NCBI GenBank assembly: GCA_050184225.1 | Contig: JBFXAN010000033.1 | Location: 1 to 48,177, forward strand | From: JBFXAN01 sp050184225 | GTDB taxonomy: Bacteria > Chloroflexota > Dehalococcoidia > CAUJGQ01 | Direction of reading: 5' to 3' | Length of the DNA: 48,177 nt | Shown here: in pieces, positions 17,198 through 26,060 of the stretch | How positions within the stretch are numbered: the first letter of the stretch is position 1 | Layout: the number at the start of each line of letters is the position of its first letter | Translations under genes and position numbers: made by a program | Notes under the pieces: generated by a model | What the model saw: the letters and a program-made list of their open reading frames with translations, nothing else | Databases searched by the model: none | Told to the model about the DNA's origin: nothing

Positions 17198-18415
17198 GTG
17201 CTGATCGCCGCATTTGTCAGCATCCTCGGGTTCAACGTCGCCTTCCCTTTCTTACCGCTGTACATCCAGGATCTCGGCGTCAGCGACCCTGGCCGCGCCG
17301 CCTTTTGGTCCGGTCTGATCGGCTCCGTCGCCGGCGTGCTCGCCGCGCTGATCGCACCGGTCTGGGGTCACATGGCCGACCACCGCGGCCGCAAGCCGAT
17401 GCTGGTGCGCGCCACCGCCGGCTCGGCCGTCGGCCTCGTGATCATGGGTCTGGCGCCGGGCCTGATTGTCTTGCTCGTCGGTCGGATCGCCTTTGGTCTG
17501 ATGGCCGGGACGGTTCCGGCGGCCAATCCCCTGATCGCCGCGAACACGCCTGCCGAACACGTGGCCGGCGCGATGGGCATGCTCCAGAGCTCGATCTACG
17601 TCGCCAACGCGGTCGGTCCGCTCCTGGGCGGCATCCTTGCCTCCGAGCTGGGCTATCGCGTCACCTTCATGGTCACCGCCACTCTCTACGTCGTGTCGGC
17701 GGTGCCTGTCTACTTTCTCGTCCGCGAGCGATTCACGCCGCCAGCGGAGCAAACACCGCTCGTGTCAAGCCTCTCGGCCAACTTCCGCATGGTCTTCCGC
17801 CGCAGCGACCTGCTGTTGCCGATCTTCGCCGCCTTTCTCGCCTATTCGGCGACGAGCGCCATCCTGCCCGTGCTACCGCTGCACATCGACGGTCTGATCG
17901 GCGGCGGGAGCACCGAGCGCGCCACCGGCCTCGCCGTCGGCATGCAGGGTCTGGCGGGAACGATCGCCGCCCTCAGTGTCGGCCGCGTCACGACGCGGTT
18001 CGGCTACGCCCGCGTCTTGACCTGGGCGCCTCCACTGGTGATCGGCGTCTATCTCGGCCTCTGGCTGACGCACAGCTATCTGATCCTCGTCGCCCTGCTG
18101 ATGGTGGCCGGGCTGATCCAGGGACTCTCGGTTACGTCGCTGACGGCCCTGATCGCCCTCCGCGCCCCGCGCGAGCAGGCCGGCGCAACCTTCGGCGTCG
18201 TCACCTCGATCAACTCCTTCGCCTTCTCCGGCGCCCCCTTCATCGCCGGTGTCGTCGCCTCAATCCTCGGCCTCCGCGCCGTCTTCCTCTTCTCCGCGCT
18301 GCTCGCCACCGGCATGCTGATCCTGTGCCTGCGCACCGCGCACGGCTCCATGCCTGCCGCTGTCACGAAGCCGGCCCGCACAACCACTCAACCTCAGAAG
18401 AGCCCAAGCCCATGA
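17198..18415 (+). CDS. MFS transporter (multidrug/sugar efflux type, 12 membrane segments)
   Basis: From GTG at 17198 the protein has 405 residues. The in-frame sequence upstream (17162-17197) reads xRLAQWQRNLIG, typical of the cytoplasmic N-terminus of this family, but it begins at an ATT codon, with GAGG eight bases before it. The true start may therefore be ATT at 17162. The sequence has FNVAFPFLPLYIQDLG in helix 1, the loop 2-3 motif GHMADHRGRKPM, and about 12 hydrophobic helices. Substrate unknown; the family exports drugs or metabolites. Its stop overlaps the start of the DUF5522 gene (ATGA). Confidence 0.82.
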   Translation: MLIAAFVSILGFNVAFPFLPLYIQDLGVSDPGRAAFWSGLIGSVAGVLAALIAPVWGHMADHRGRKPMLVRATAGSAVGLVIMGLAPGLIVLLVGRIAFGLMAGTVPAANPLIAANTPAEHVAGAMGMLQSSIYVANAVGPLLGGILASELGYRVTFMVTATLYVVSAVPVYFLVRERFTPPAEQTPLVSSLSANFRMVFRRSDLLLPIFAAFLAYSATSAILPVLPLHIDGLIGGGSTERATGLAVGMQGLAGTIAALSVGRVTTRFGYARVLTWAPPLVIGVYLGLWLTHSYLILVALLMVAGLIQGLSVTSLTALIALRAPREQAGATFGVVTSINSFAFSGAPFIAGVVASILGLRAVFLFSALLATGMLILCLRTAHGSMPAAVTKPARTTTQPQKSPSP

Positions 18416-18642
18416 CCCTGCGAGAGGGCGACGACTACTACATCGAAAACGGACTCTACGTCTTCACCGCCGCCTTCCTCCGCAGGCGCGGCTATTGCTG
18501 CGCCTCCGGCTGCCGCCACTGCCCCTACTGGCCGCCGCATTCGGGCGGCCGGAACCTAACCCCCCGGCCCCCTTCCCTGCGAGGGCTTGCCCTGAGCGAA
18601 GCCGAAGGGAAGGGGGTGTCCTGTCAGGACGAGGTTGAATGA
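18412..18642 (+). CDS. DUF5522-type small cysteine protein with a repeat-encoded tail
   Basis: A 76-residue protein from ATG at 18412, overlapping the MFS stop. The first 44 residues contain the DUF5522 pattern: EGDDYYIENGLYVFTAAF, then GYCCASGCRHCPY, a cysteine cluster likely to bind a metal. The last 30 residues (from SGGRNLTPRPPS) are encoded by a palindromic repeat copy at about 18552-18640 and are probably not conserved. The function of DUF5522 is unknown. Coupling to the transporter is suggested by overlap only. Confidence 0.72.
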   Translation: MTLREGDDYYIENGLYVFTAAFLRRRGYCCASGCRHCPYWPPHSGGRNLTPRPPSLRGLALSEAEGKGVSCQDEVE

Positions 18643-18664
18643 GTGTCGTTTGTCACGATCGAAC

Positions 18665-18735
18665 GAGATACTGGCACACCACGGTAGATGAGGACTCCCC
18701 CTTCCCTGCGAGGGAAGGGGGCCGGGGGGTTAGGT
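18665..18735 (+). repeat. Left copy of a 71-bp repeat flanking the radical SAM gene
   Basis: The sequence GAGATACTGGCACACC at the start continues to GGGGTTAGGT at the end. It matches the reverse complement of 20737-20807 with three mismatches over 71 bases. The inner part (CCCCCTTCCCT, then AGGGAAGGGGG) is itself palindromic. A 44-base segment (18692-18735) is repeated exactly at 20851-20894. A degenerate inverted copy occupies about 18554-18620. Confidence 0.85.
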
Positions 18736-18829
18736 TCCGGGGTCGGGAACCGTCCGCCCCCGTGATACACTCCCCCTAGTCAGCAATTTCCACCGCGGCA
18801 ATCCGCCGCCTGGAAAGGGACAGACCCTC

Positions 18830-20737
18830 ATGACCGTCAACATCGACGCGCTGCTCTCGCGTGTCAGCAAGCCCGCCCGCTATACGGGTGGCGAGTGGAA
18901 CGCTGTCGTCAAGGATTGGCAGGCGACACCGATCCGCACCGCCCTGCTCTATCCGGATGTCTACGACATCGGCCAGTCCAATCTCGGCATCAATATCCTC
19001 TACGACTTGCTCAACAAAGAGGCCGATGTGCTCTGCGAGCGGGCATACGCCCCCTGGCCCGCCGATATGGAACCCGTCATGCGGGAGCATAATGTTCCTC
19101 TCTGGAGCCTGGAGACGCGCCACCCGCTGAACGAGTTCGACCTGATCGGCTTCTCTCTCAGCTACGAACTCGACTACACGAACGTCCTCAACCTGCTCGA
19201 CCTCGCCCGCATCCCCGTCCTCGCCGCGGAGCGTGGCGCCAGCGACCCGATCGTGATCGCCGGTGGCTCCGGCACCCTCAACCCGGAGCCGATGCACCTC
19301 TTCATCGATGCCTTCGTCCTCGGCGAGGGCGAAGAGGTGATCCTCGAGATCGCCGACGCGCTGCGCCGCTGGAAGCGCGACGGGGGACGGGATCGCCGCG
19401 CCTTCCTCCGCCGGCTGGCGGACATTCAGGGCATCTACGTCCCCATCTTCTACGACTGCGCCTACAACGACGACGGCACGGTTGCCGAGATCGTCCCGGT
19501 CGAAGATGGCGTCCCCTTCCCAATCAAGCGCCGGGTCGTCAACGCCCTACCCGAACCGCTCACCAAACCGATCGTCCCGTTTCTCCAAACCGTCCATGAC
19601 CGCGCCGCGATCGAGATCCAGCGCGGCTGTACCCAGGGCTGCCGCTTCTGTCAGGCGGGCATGATCTACCGGCCCACTCGCGAACGCTCGAAAGATCAGA
19701 TCGTCGAGATCGCCCGCGATCTCCTGGCCAACACGGGCTACGAAGAGATCTCGCTGATGTCGCTCAGCACCACCGACCACCGCGAGATCTACGAGATCGT
19801 CACCGCCCTCACCAACGAGTTTCCGGGACTCAAAGTCTCGATCCCCAGCACCCGCGTCGACACCTTCTCCGTCAAAGTCGCCGAGGCGGTCGCCGCCGGC
19901 AAGAAGCACAACCTTACCCTCGCTCCGGAGGCGGGCAGCCAGCGGATGCGCGATGTGATCAACAAGCTCGTCACCGAAGAGGACATCCTCGGCGCCGCCG
20001 AGCAGGCCTTCAGCCACGGCTGGACCTCGATCAAGATGTACTTCATGGTCGGCCTGCCCACCGAGACGCTCGACGACGTCCAGGGCATCGTCGACATCGG
20101 CCGCAAGGTAAAGGAGATCGGCCGAAAGTATGCCGGCGGCCGCGCCCGCGTGCGGGTGAGCACGTCGAACTTCATCCCGAAGCCGCACACGCCCTTCCAG
20201 TGGGTCGGCCAGATGCCGCCCGCGGACTTGGAGCCGCGCCACCGACTGCTCCAGGATGGCTGCCGTCGGGCCGGGGTTGAGTTTACCTGGAACGACCCCC
20301 ACGAGAGCACGCTGGAGGCAATCCTCTCCCGCGGCGACCGCCGCATGTCCCGCGTCGTCTATCGCGCCTGGCAGCTCGGCGCCACCTTCGACGCCTGGGG
20401 CGAGCATCACCGCTGGTCCGCCTGGCTGCAGGCGCTGGCAGAAGAGAACCTCACCGCCGATTTCTATGCCTACCGCGAGCGCGATCTCTGGGAGACGGTT
20501 CCGTGGTCGCACATCGACGGCGGCGTCACCGCTGCCTATCTCCGCAAGGAGTGGCACCGCACCCTCAACCAGATCAAGACCCTTGATTGCCACCACGGCA
20601 ACTGCAACGTCTGTGGCATGCAAAACTTCGGCGGCGTCGAACAGTGCGACCTCCAGGTCGGCGAGCTCGCCCTCTTCAAGAAGAGCGGACAGTTGATGGA
20701 CGTGATTCCACTGACCGAGATCGCGACGCCGGCCTGA
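18830..20737 (+). CDS. B12-binding-type radical SAM protein, TIGR03960 family
   Basis: A 635-residue protein from ATG at 18830. The N-terminal 230 residues fit the cobalamin-binding-like domain common in this family (ALLYPDVYDIGQSNLG, then IVIAGGSGTLNPEP). The radical SAM cluster motif is RGCTQGCRFC, with Cys267, Cys271 and Cys274 expected to bind the [4Fe-4S] cluster, followed by LMSLSTTDHR and LAPEAGSQRMR. Near the C-terminus, CHHGNCNVCGMQNF plus a later Cys suggests a second metal site. The reaction of TIGR03960 is unknown; the usual neighbour (DUF2344) is absent here. The gene is bounded by inverted repeat copies. Confidence 0.88.
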   Translation: MTVNIDALLSRVSKPARYTGGEWNAVVKDWQATPIRTALLYPDVYDIGQSNLGINILYDLLNKEADVLCERAYAPWPADMEPVMREHNVPLWSLETRHPLNEFDLIGFSLSYELDYTNVLNLLDLARIPVLAAERGASDPIVIAGGSGTLNPEPMHLFIDAFVLGEGEEVILEIADALRRWKRDGGRDRRAFLRRLADIQGIYVPIFYDCAYNDDGTVAEIVPVEDGVPFPIKRRVVNALPEPLTKPIVPFLQTVHDRAAIEIQRGCTQGCRFCQAGMIYRPTRERSKDQIVEIARDLLANTGYEEISLMSLSTTDHREIYEIVTALTNEFPGLKVSIPSTRVDTFSVKVAEAVAAGKKHNLTLAPEAGSQRMRDVINKLVTEEDILGAAEQAFSHGWTSIKMYFMVGLPTETLDDVQGIVDIGRKVKEIGRKYAGGRARVRVSTSNFIPKPHTPFQWVGQMPPADLEPRHRLLQDGCRRAGVEFTWNDPHESTLEAILSRGDRRMSRVVYRAWQLGATFDAWGEHHRWSAWLQALAEENLTADFYAYRERDLWETVPWSHIDGGVTAAYLRKEWHRTLNQIKTLDCHHGNCNVCGMQNFGGVEQCDLQVGELALFKKSGQLMDVIPLTEIATPA

Positions 20738-20807
20738 CCTAACCCCCCGGCCCCCTTCCCTCGCAGGGAAGGGGGAGTTCTCGTCTACCGTGGTTTGCCA
20801 GTATCTC
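20737..20807 (-). repeat. Right inverted copy of the 71-bp repeat
   Basis: The reverse complement matches 18665-18735 at 68 of 71 positions. The copy begins immediately at the last base of the radical SAM stop codon, so the stop codon and repeat abut. It contains the hairpin CCCCCTTCCCT with AGGGAAGGGGG, which may work as a terminator. Confidence 0.85.
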
Positions 20808-20850
20808 GTCTGGGAATACCGACGACCCTTGTTCAACCATCGCTGACCCA

Positions 20851-20894
20851 GGACTCCCCCTTCCCTGCGAGGGAAGGGGGCCGGGGGGTTAGGT
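20851..20894 (+). repeat. Third, partial repeat copy (44 bp)
   Basis: This is identical to 18692-18735, in direct orientation with the left copy and inverted relative to 20737-20807. It sits at the 3' end of the ABC permease gene. Together with 20737-20807 it forms a composite palindromic region between convergent transcription units. Confidence 0.8.
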
Positions 20895-20899
20895 AATCG

Positions 20900-21820
20900 C
20901 TACCGCGTCCGCGGATCGAGCGCATCCCTTAGCCCATCCCCGACAAAGGTAAACGCCAGCATCAGCAGGGAGATCGCCGCGGCCGGGAAGACGATCACGG
21001 CCGGATTGGTCTGCACGTACGGCCGGCCGTCCGCGACCAGCCGGCCCAGGCTCGTCGTCGGCGGTGGCAGTCCCAGGCCGATGAAGGAGAGCGCCGCCTC
21101 GGCGAAGATCGCTCCCGGAACGGCAAACGTGATCGCGATGATGACCGGGCTCAGCGTATTCGGCAGGAGGTGCTGAAAGACGATCTTCCGCTCCGGCGCG
21201 CCCACCGACCGCGCCGCCGTCACGTAGTCCCGCTCCTTGAGCGAGAGCATCTGCCCGCGGATCAAGCGTGCGACCGTCACCCAGGCAACGAGGCTGATCG
21301 CAAAGATCACCGTGACGATCGGCGGCGGAAAGCTGCGGCCGGCCAGCACTGCCTGGATCAGGATGATCAGCAGCAGGTCCGGGAACGAATACATGATGTC
21401 GGTGAACCGCATCACGAGGTTGTCGGAGAAGCGGCCGCCGAGCGCGGCCAGACCGCCGAACAGCGCCCCGAGCACGAAGACGCTGGCCGCGACGCCGAAA
21501 CCGACCTCCAGCGATAGGCCGATGCCGGTGACAACCCGGCTGAAGTTGTCCCGGCCGAGGGCATCGGTGCCAAACCAGTGCTCGGCGCTCGGTCCCTGGT
21601 TGACGGCGTTGTAATTTTGATAGTCGTACGGGTGATAGCGCCGGATCAGCGGACCGGCCAGCCAGACAAAGACCATCAGGCCGATCACAATCAGACCGAT
21701 CACCGCCAGACGATTGCGCAGCAACCGCCGAAACGCCATCGACCAGAGCGAGCGCTGACGCCCGCCGACCTCGCCACCGCCGAACGGAGCAGTCTCGGAG
21801 ACGACCGTCGTTTGTGCCAT
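20900..21820 (-). CDS. Peptide/nickel-type ABC transporter permease, DppC-like
   Basis: About 306 residues from ATG at 21820, with AGGAGG six bases upstream. It has the N-terminal OppC_N region (RLLRNRLAVIGLIVIGLMV), the DALGRDNFSRVV motif that precedes the permease core, and the EAA loop (AARSVGAPERKIVFQHLLPN) that docks the ATPase. About six membrane helices are present. It is the last gene of a binding protein, DppB-like, DppC-like operon; no DppD or DppF ATPase gene follows. Confidence 0.88.
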   Translation of the reverse strand: MAQTTVVSETAPFGGGEVGGRQRSLWSMAFRRLLRNRLAVIGLIVIGLMVFVWLAGPLIRRYHPYDYQNYNAVNQGPSAEHWFGTDALGRDNFSRVVTGIGLSLEVGFGVAASVFVLGALFGGLAALGGRFSDNLVMRFTDIMYSFPDLLLIILIQAVLAGRSFPPPIVTVIFAISLVAWVTVARLIRGQMLSLKERDYVTAARSVGAPERKIVFQHLLPNTLSPVIIAITFAVPGAIFAEAALSFIGLGLPPPTTSLGRLVADGRPYVQTNPAVIVFPAAAISLLMLAFTFVGDGLRDALDPRTR

Positions 21821-21831
21821 CTCGATCCTCC

Positions 21832-22767
21832 TCAGTGCAGGCGAATGCGCGGATCGACGACGCCGTACAGCACATCGACGATCAAATTCGCGAAGGTGAT
21901 CATCGCGCAATAAAAGAGCGTGGTGCCCATGATCATGCCGTAGTCGCGCTGCGTCACGGCGGTGACGAACTCGCGGCCGATGCCTGGAATCGAGAAGATC
22001 GTCTCGATGATGAACGACCCGACGAGCAGGCCGACGAGGATCGGGCCGAGCAGCGTCAGGATCGGGATCAGCGCGTTCTTCAACAGATGCCGAACCACGA
22101 CCGCCCGCTCCTTCAACCCCTTCGACCGCGCCGTTCGGATATAGTCCTGGCGGATGATTTCGAGCACACTAGCGCGGGTGACACGGGTGAGGATCGCCAT
22201 CTCCCGGAAACTGAGCGCGACCACCGGCATGATCGCCACCCGTGGATCGGTGATGATCTGCATCGGCTCGCGCCATCCGAGGATCGGGAACCAGCCTAGA
22301 TTGACCGCGAAGATGATGATCAGAAAAGTCGCCATGATAAAGCTGGGCATACTCGCGCCCATCGTCGAGACGACCACGCTGACGTAATCTAAGAAGCCGT
22401 TCTGATTGAGTGCGGCGATTGTGCCCAGCAGGATGCCCAGCGTCGTCGCCACCATGAAGGATGCGATGCCGAGGGTGGCGGTCATCGGGAACCCTTCCTT
22501 CAACCGATCGACGACGGGCCGGTCACCGCGAAACGAGACGCCCAGATCGCCACGCGCCAGGTTCTTCAGGTAGATGCCGTACTGGACGGCGAGCGGCTTG
22601 TCCAGGTTATAGGTCCGGTTCAGGTTCTCGATCACCTGCGGCGGCAGCTTCCGATCCGCGTCCCAGGGTCCGCCGGGGACGAAATGCATCAGAAAAAACG
22701 TGATCGTTGCGACGGAAAAGAGGACGGGAACCGCCCACAAAAGGCGCCGAATAATGTAGCCCGACAT
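21832..22767 (-). CDS. Peptide/nickel-type ABC transporter permease, DppB-like
   Basis: A 311-residue protein from ATG at 22767, preceded by GAGGGAG. The start (MSGYIIRRLLWAVPVLFSV) and the FVPGGPWD motif are typical of DppB/OppB. The EAA loop reads RTARSKGLKERAVVVRHLLKN. About six membrane helices are present. It forms the transmembrane channel with the DppC-like partner, whose gene starts 11 bases after this stop. It is separated from the binding-protein gene upstream by a 14-bp hairpin. Confidence 0.88.
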   Translation of the reverse strand: MSGYIIRRLLWAVPVLFSVATITFFLMHFVPGGPWDADRKLPPQVIENLNRTYNLDKPLAVQYGIYLKNLARGDLGVSFRGDRPVVDRLKEGFPMTATLGIASFMVATTLGILLGTIAALNQNGFLDYVSVVVSTMGASMPSFIMATFLIIIFAVNLGWFPILGWREPMQIITDPRVAIMPVVALSFREMAILTRVTRASVLEIIRQDYIRTARSKGLKERAVVVRHLLKNALIPILTLLGPILVGLLVGSFIIETIFSIPGIGREFVTAVTQRDYGMIMGTTLFYCAMITFANLIVDVLYGVVDPRIRLH

Positions 22768-22892
22768 CGGACTGCTCCCTCTGCTGATACGAACGGGGGC
22801 AAGCGCACATCGACAGCGGCAGCAACGGTGATCACGCTGCGGGCACCGTCGAAGACAGCGGCGCCTGGCGTGACTCCGGCCGCGTGTGCGAA

Positions 22893-22928
22893 CGGAAGGG
22901 CCGTCCCATCAAGTGGACGGCCCTTCCG
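22893..22928 (-). terminator. Strong hairpin between binding-protein and permease genes
   Basis: CGGAAGGGCCGTCC at 22893-22906 pairs perfectly with 22915-22928 across an 8-base loop. It lies just after the stop of the solute-binding protein gene and 126 bases before the permease start. No strong U tract follows, so it is more likely a partial terminator or mRNA 3'-end stabiliser, giving more binding protein than permease. Confidence 0.7.
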
Positions 22929-22933
22929 CCAGG

Positions 22934-24715
22934 CTACGACGCGGCGATCTCGATCAATTCGGCACGCAGGTCGCCCGCCCAGGCGGAGTCCTGCGGATGC
23001 GGCGTCAGATTCTTCACTTTGGGCGCAACCACCTGGTTCCGCACCCGCTCATAGATCGGCCCGACCGCGGCATCCTCAAGCATCACCTTGTTTGCCTGAG
23101 CGTAGGTCTGGAACCGCTTTTCCGTATCCAGCTCAAACATCGCCTGCTTGACCAGTTCGTCAAACCGCGGGTTCGAGTACTTGAGCTGGTTGTTACTGGC
23201 GCCCGTCATCATCAACGTCGGCAGCCAGTTCTCCGGATCGTGATAGTCCTCGTGCCAGCCGCCGATCGCGAGCTGGAACTGGCTGTTCGAATACCGCGAC
23301 GACCGCGTCTTCGAGTCCAGGACTTCCAGGTTGACGTTGATACCGACGTTGTCCTTGAGTTGCTTCTGCACGAACTCGGCCATGTTCCGGCTGACCGTAG
23401 CGTCGGTCGTGATCAGGCTCAGTGTCGGATATCCCTGACCGTTGGCGAAGCCGGCATCCGACATCAGCTTCTTTGCCGCCGCCGGATCGTACTTGAGCGA
23501 GTCGCCGTCGGTCTTGTTCTGGCCGGGCGTGCTGTTGTGCATGAACAGCGTCGTCGGATTGCTGACTCCGCCGAGCACGACCTTGACGAGCGCGTCGCGA
23601 TCGATCGCCTTCGCCATCGCCTGGCGAACGCGCTGATCCTTGAACGCCGGATCTTCATGCATGAACTGGAGCCAGAAGACGGTCGGCTCGGGTCCGCGGA
23701 TGTTCTGCTTCTTTAGCTCCGGATCGGAATCGACCAGCGGGATCTTCGACGTTGGGATCGCCGAGACGTTGACCTCACCGGTCTGGAAGGCGGCAAAGCG
23801 AGTCTCGTCGTCGTCGATGATCCGCATCTCGATCCGGCTCAGCTTCGGCTTCGGTTCGAGCGTGTAATTCGGATTCGCTTCCAGGACAATCCGGTCCTTC
23901 TCGCGGTATTCCTTGAGGACGAACGGGCCATTGCCGATCGCGCGGTCGGGTTGCGTCGCCCATGCCGTGTTCTCGATCGCGTCGCCGCCCTGCTCGACCA
24001 CTGTCTGCTTCACCGGATAGGAAACCCAGAGGCCGAGTTTCGTCGTGATCGTCGGCTGCGGGTTGATCAGCTTGACCTCGAGCGTCTTGTCGTCGAGCGC
24101 CTTTACCCCGATCGCGTCGCGCAACTGCTGAAGATCCGCATCGGACGGCGTCTTCGGGCTGGCTGCCGTGCCGAACGACTCGTAGTAACCCTTGGCGCCG
24201 ACAATATTGGAGAGCTCGTCGAAGTACGGACCGGCCAGCTTCGGGTTCATCGCCCGCTTGAGCGAATACTCGAAGTCCTTCGCCGTCAACGCGGAGCCGT
24301 CACTCCATTTCTGGCCGTCCTTCAGCGTGATCTTCAGCGTCTTGCCATCGTCGGAAATGCCGCCATTCTGCTGGGTGGGAATCTCCTTCGCCACGGCCGC
24401 CACCGGAAGCCCGCCTTCGTCAATCCAGAACAGTGGCCGGAACAACATCCGTTCGACCGAGATATCGACGGCAAACTGGGACTTGTGCGGGTCGAGAAAG
24501 TCCGGTTGGCCCGGATGGGCCGCGATAAAGACCTGCTGGTCCTTGGGTGCGGCTGTGTAGGAACCAGATGGCGCCTGTGTCCGCTCCGCCGATGTACCCG
24601 CTCCCTGGGAACCGCTCGGTTCGTCGCTCTCATCGGAGCCGCAGGCGGCGGCAACCGCGGTCGCGGCGCCGAGCGTCAGCGACGACACCAGGAACCGCCG
24701 CTTCGTAATCTTCAT
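22934..24715 (-). CDS. Peptide-type ABC transporter substrate-binding lipoprotein (SBP family 5)
   Basis: About 593 residues from ATG at 24715, with GGAGGGGGG upstream. The N-terminus MKITKRRFLVSSLTLG followed by AAACGS is a lipobox, so Cys near residue 26 would be lipidated after signal cleavage. The double basic and hydrophobic pattern could also suit Tat export. The mature part has family 5 signatures (LTAKDFEYSLKRAMNP, FVLKEYREKDRIVLEANPNY, RQAMAKAIDRDALV). It delivers peptides or other solutes to the DppB/DppC-like permeases encoded next. Substrate specificity is unknown. Confidence 0.9.
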   Translation of the reverse strand: MKITKRRFLVSSLTLGAATAVAAACGSDESDEPSGSQGAGTSAERTQAPSGSYTAAPKDQQVFIAAHPGQPDFLDPHKSQFAVDISVERMLFRPLFWIDEGGLPVAAVAKEIPTQQNGGISDDGKTLKITLKDGQKWSDGSALTAKDFEYSLKRAMNPKLAGPYFDELSNIVGAKGYYESFGTAASPKTPSDADLQQLRDAIGVKALDDKTLEVKLINPQPTITTKLGLWVSYPVKQTVVEQGGDAIENTAWATQPDRAIGNGPFVLKEYREKDRIVLEANPNYTLEPKPKLSRIEMRIIDDDETRFAAFQTGEVNVSAIPTSKIPLVDSDPELKKQNIRGPEPTVFWLQFMHEDPAFKDQRVRQAMAKAIDRDALVKVVLGGVSNPTTLFMHNSTPGQNKTDGDSLKYDPAAAKKLMSDAGFANGQGYPTLSLITTDATVSRNMAEFVQKQLKDNVGINVNLEVLDSKTRSSRYSNSQFQLAIGGWHEDYHDPENWLPTLMMTGASNNQLKYSNPRFDELVKQAMFELDTEKRFQTYAQANKVMLEDAAVGPIYERVRNQVVAPKVKNLTPHPQDSAWAGDLRAELIEIAAS

Positions 24716-25118
24716 AGATGAACCCCCCTCCTTCTGACATGCAGAACGATACCCAGATCCTCGCCTGGGCAGAAAACCGATGCGCACCGTCATTGTACGA
24801 CCGGTAGGTTAACTCGCTTCAGAAAACAATGGCTTTCCGGTACTCCGGACTCTGGTACTCGAATATGTGACTCCTCGTACTAGGGCGCCGGTCCCCTCCA
24901 AACGATACGATAGTACGCGTCGAGGCTGATCGTCCAGATGGAAGACGGTGCCCAAGCCAAACCGCTCCTGTGCTGATGATCATATCGCAATTCGTCAAGT
25001 CCAGCCCACTCCGAGTTCGGACACTCCCTTCACGCCCGGTACGTCCGGTATTCCCCCGCGAACGAACACACCGGAAGTGGGTAGTACTCGACCACGAGAT
25101 CATGCAATCCTGGCAGTC
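24716..25118. other. Intergenic region between divergent genes
   Basis: About 400 bases without a convincing gene. It must hold the promoters for the leftward transporter operon and the rightward Nudix-like gene. The ribosome binding site of the binding-protein gene sits at its left end. I see no strong consensus promoter or long hairpin. Open frames here are short and lack ribosome binding sites. Confidence 0.5.
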
Positions 25119-25637
25119 ATGACCGAACATCCCAGCGGGCGACCATCCATCCGCCGCTCATTGCCGGCGATCGCGGCCGATGGCGAAGCGATTGACCACC
25201 ATGCCGCCGGTCAAAATTGGGTTGTGTCCTGGCATCCGCCTACACTGCCGCCACCGGACGGAACGCCGCACGGGGCGGCGGCCGTCTGCCTCACCCTCGA
25301 CCGGCAGGTCGTCCTGGTGAGCGCCGGCGGCCGGCCCGAGTGGGGCGAGGTCTGGCGGGCGACACTCGACCGGGAGGTACTCGAAGAAGCCTGCGCGACG
25401 GTCGAGGAAGCAACCTTACTCGGCTACTCTCGGGGCATCTGCACACGAGGACCGGAGGAAGGACTCGTGCTGATCAGATCACTCTGGCGAGCCGTCGTCT
25501 CCCTCCACTCATGGGAACCCCGGTACGAAATCACTCACCGACTCGTCGTTCCGGCGGATCAAGCCCTCTCGCGGATCGGTCCCAGCGTCTGCCAACCGAT
25601 CTACCGGCGATGGTTCCAGGATGCCCTTGCCTCTTGA
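25119..25637 (+). CDS. Nudix-like hydrolase
   Basis: About 172 residues from ATG at 25119. The Nudix box is recognisable (GRPEWGE, seven residues, then REVLEEACA), with the REVLEE metal-binding core intact, but the conserved Gly near its end is replaced. Nudix enzymes cleave nucleoside diphosphates linked to other groups; no substrate can be assigned. The flanking sheet (GAAAVCLTLDRQVVLVSAGG) fits the fold. It is monocistronic and converges on the HEPN gene remnant. Confidence 0.68.
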   Translation: MTEHPSGRPSIRRSLPAIAADGEAIDHHAAGQNWVVSWHPPTLPPPDGTPHGAAAVCLTLDRQVVLVSAGGRPEWGEVWRATLDREVLEEACATVEEATLLGYSRGICTRGPEEGLVLIRSLWRAVVSLHSWEPRYEITHRLVVPADQALSRIGPSVCQPIYRRWFQDALAS

Positions 25638-25719
25638 CCCGGAGTGCTCACCATTTGCGCCGGGTCGAAGGTAATCACCGAGACGTTGATGCCCGAGGGG
25701 GAGCGAGTCACTCCCGCCG

Positions 25720-26060
25720 TCAATGGAGTTCTGCGTCTATCACTGACTTCAAGAGCGGCACATCAATCTCGATTGCCTGCCACACTCGATCGAGGTGAAT
25801 GTCGGTGTACCCATGCGCGAGAATGTTGCGGAAAGTGGTGATCTGCCGCCACGGAATCTGAGGGTGACGGGATTTGAGCGCAACGGAGAGATGACCGGCA
25901 GCATCGGCCAGCGTTTCCATGCGGCGCAGCACGGCATCCTGCTGCGGAGATCATCGTAGAATAAGCGTTCCTCCGGATTGCCATCGAGTCCGGCGAGATA
26001 GTCGGCTATCAGGTCGATGCTCTCAGCAATGTGCCGAAGGTACACGCCATCGTCCCTCAC
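25720..26060 (-). pseudogene. HepT-like HEPN RNase (DUF86) with a frameshift
   Basis: The first 40 codons from GTG at 26060 read VRDDGVYLRHIAESIDLIAD, the normal start of a HepT-like HEPN protein. Near base 25941 the homologous frame switches: the continuation QDAVLRRMETLADAAGHL is one base out of frame, consistent with loss of one base. The second frame runs to 25720 and contains the HEPN catalytic motif RNILAH and the following Tyr. As written, the toxin would be truncated before its active site, so it is either a pseudogene or a sequencing error. It is coupled to the MNT gene by a GTGA overlap. Confidence 0.75.

Noticed and set aside
19547..20836. A 429-codon minus-strand frame opposite the radical SAM gene
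   Set aside because: Antisense shadow; it also runs into a palindromic repeat.
18665..20894. Insertion sequence around the radical SAM gene
   Set aside because: Inverted repeats are present but there is no transposase, and the enclosed gene is a complete conserved enzyme; no target duplication was seen.
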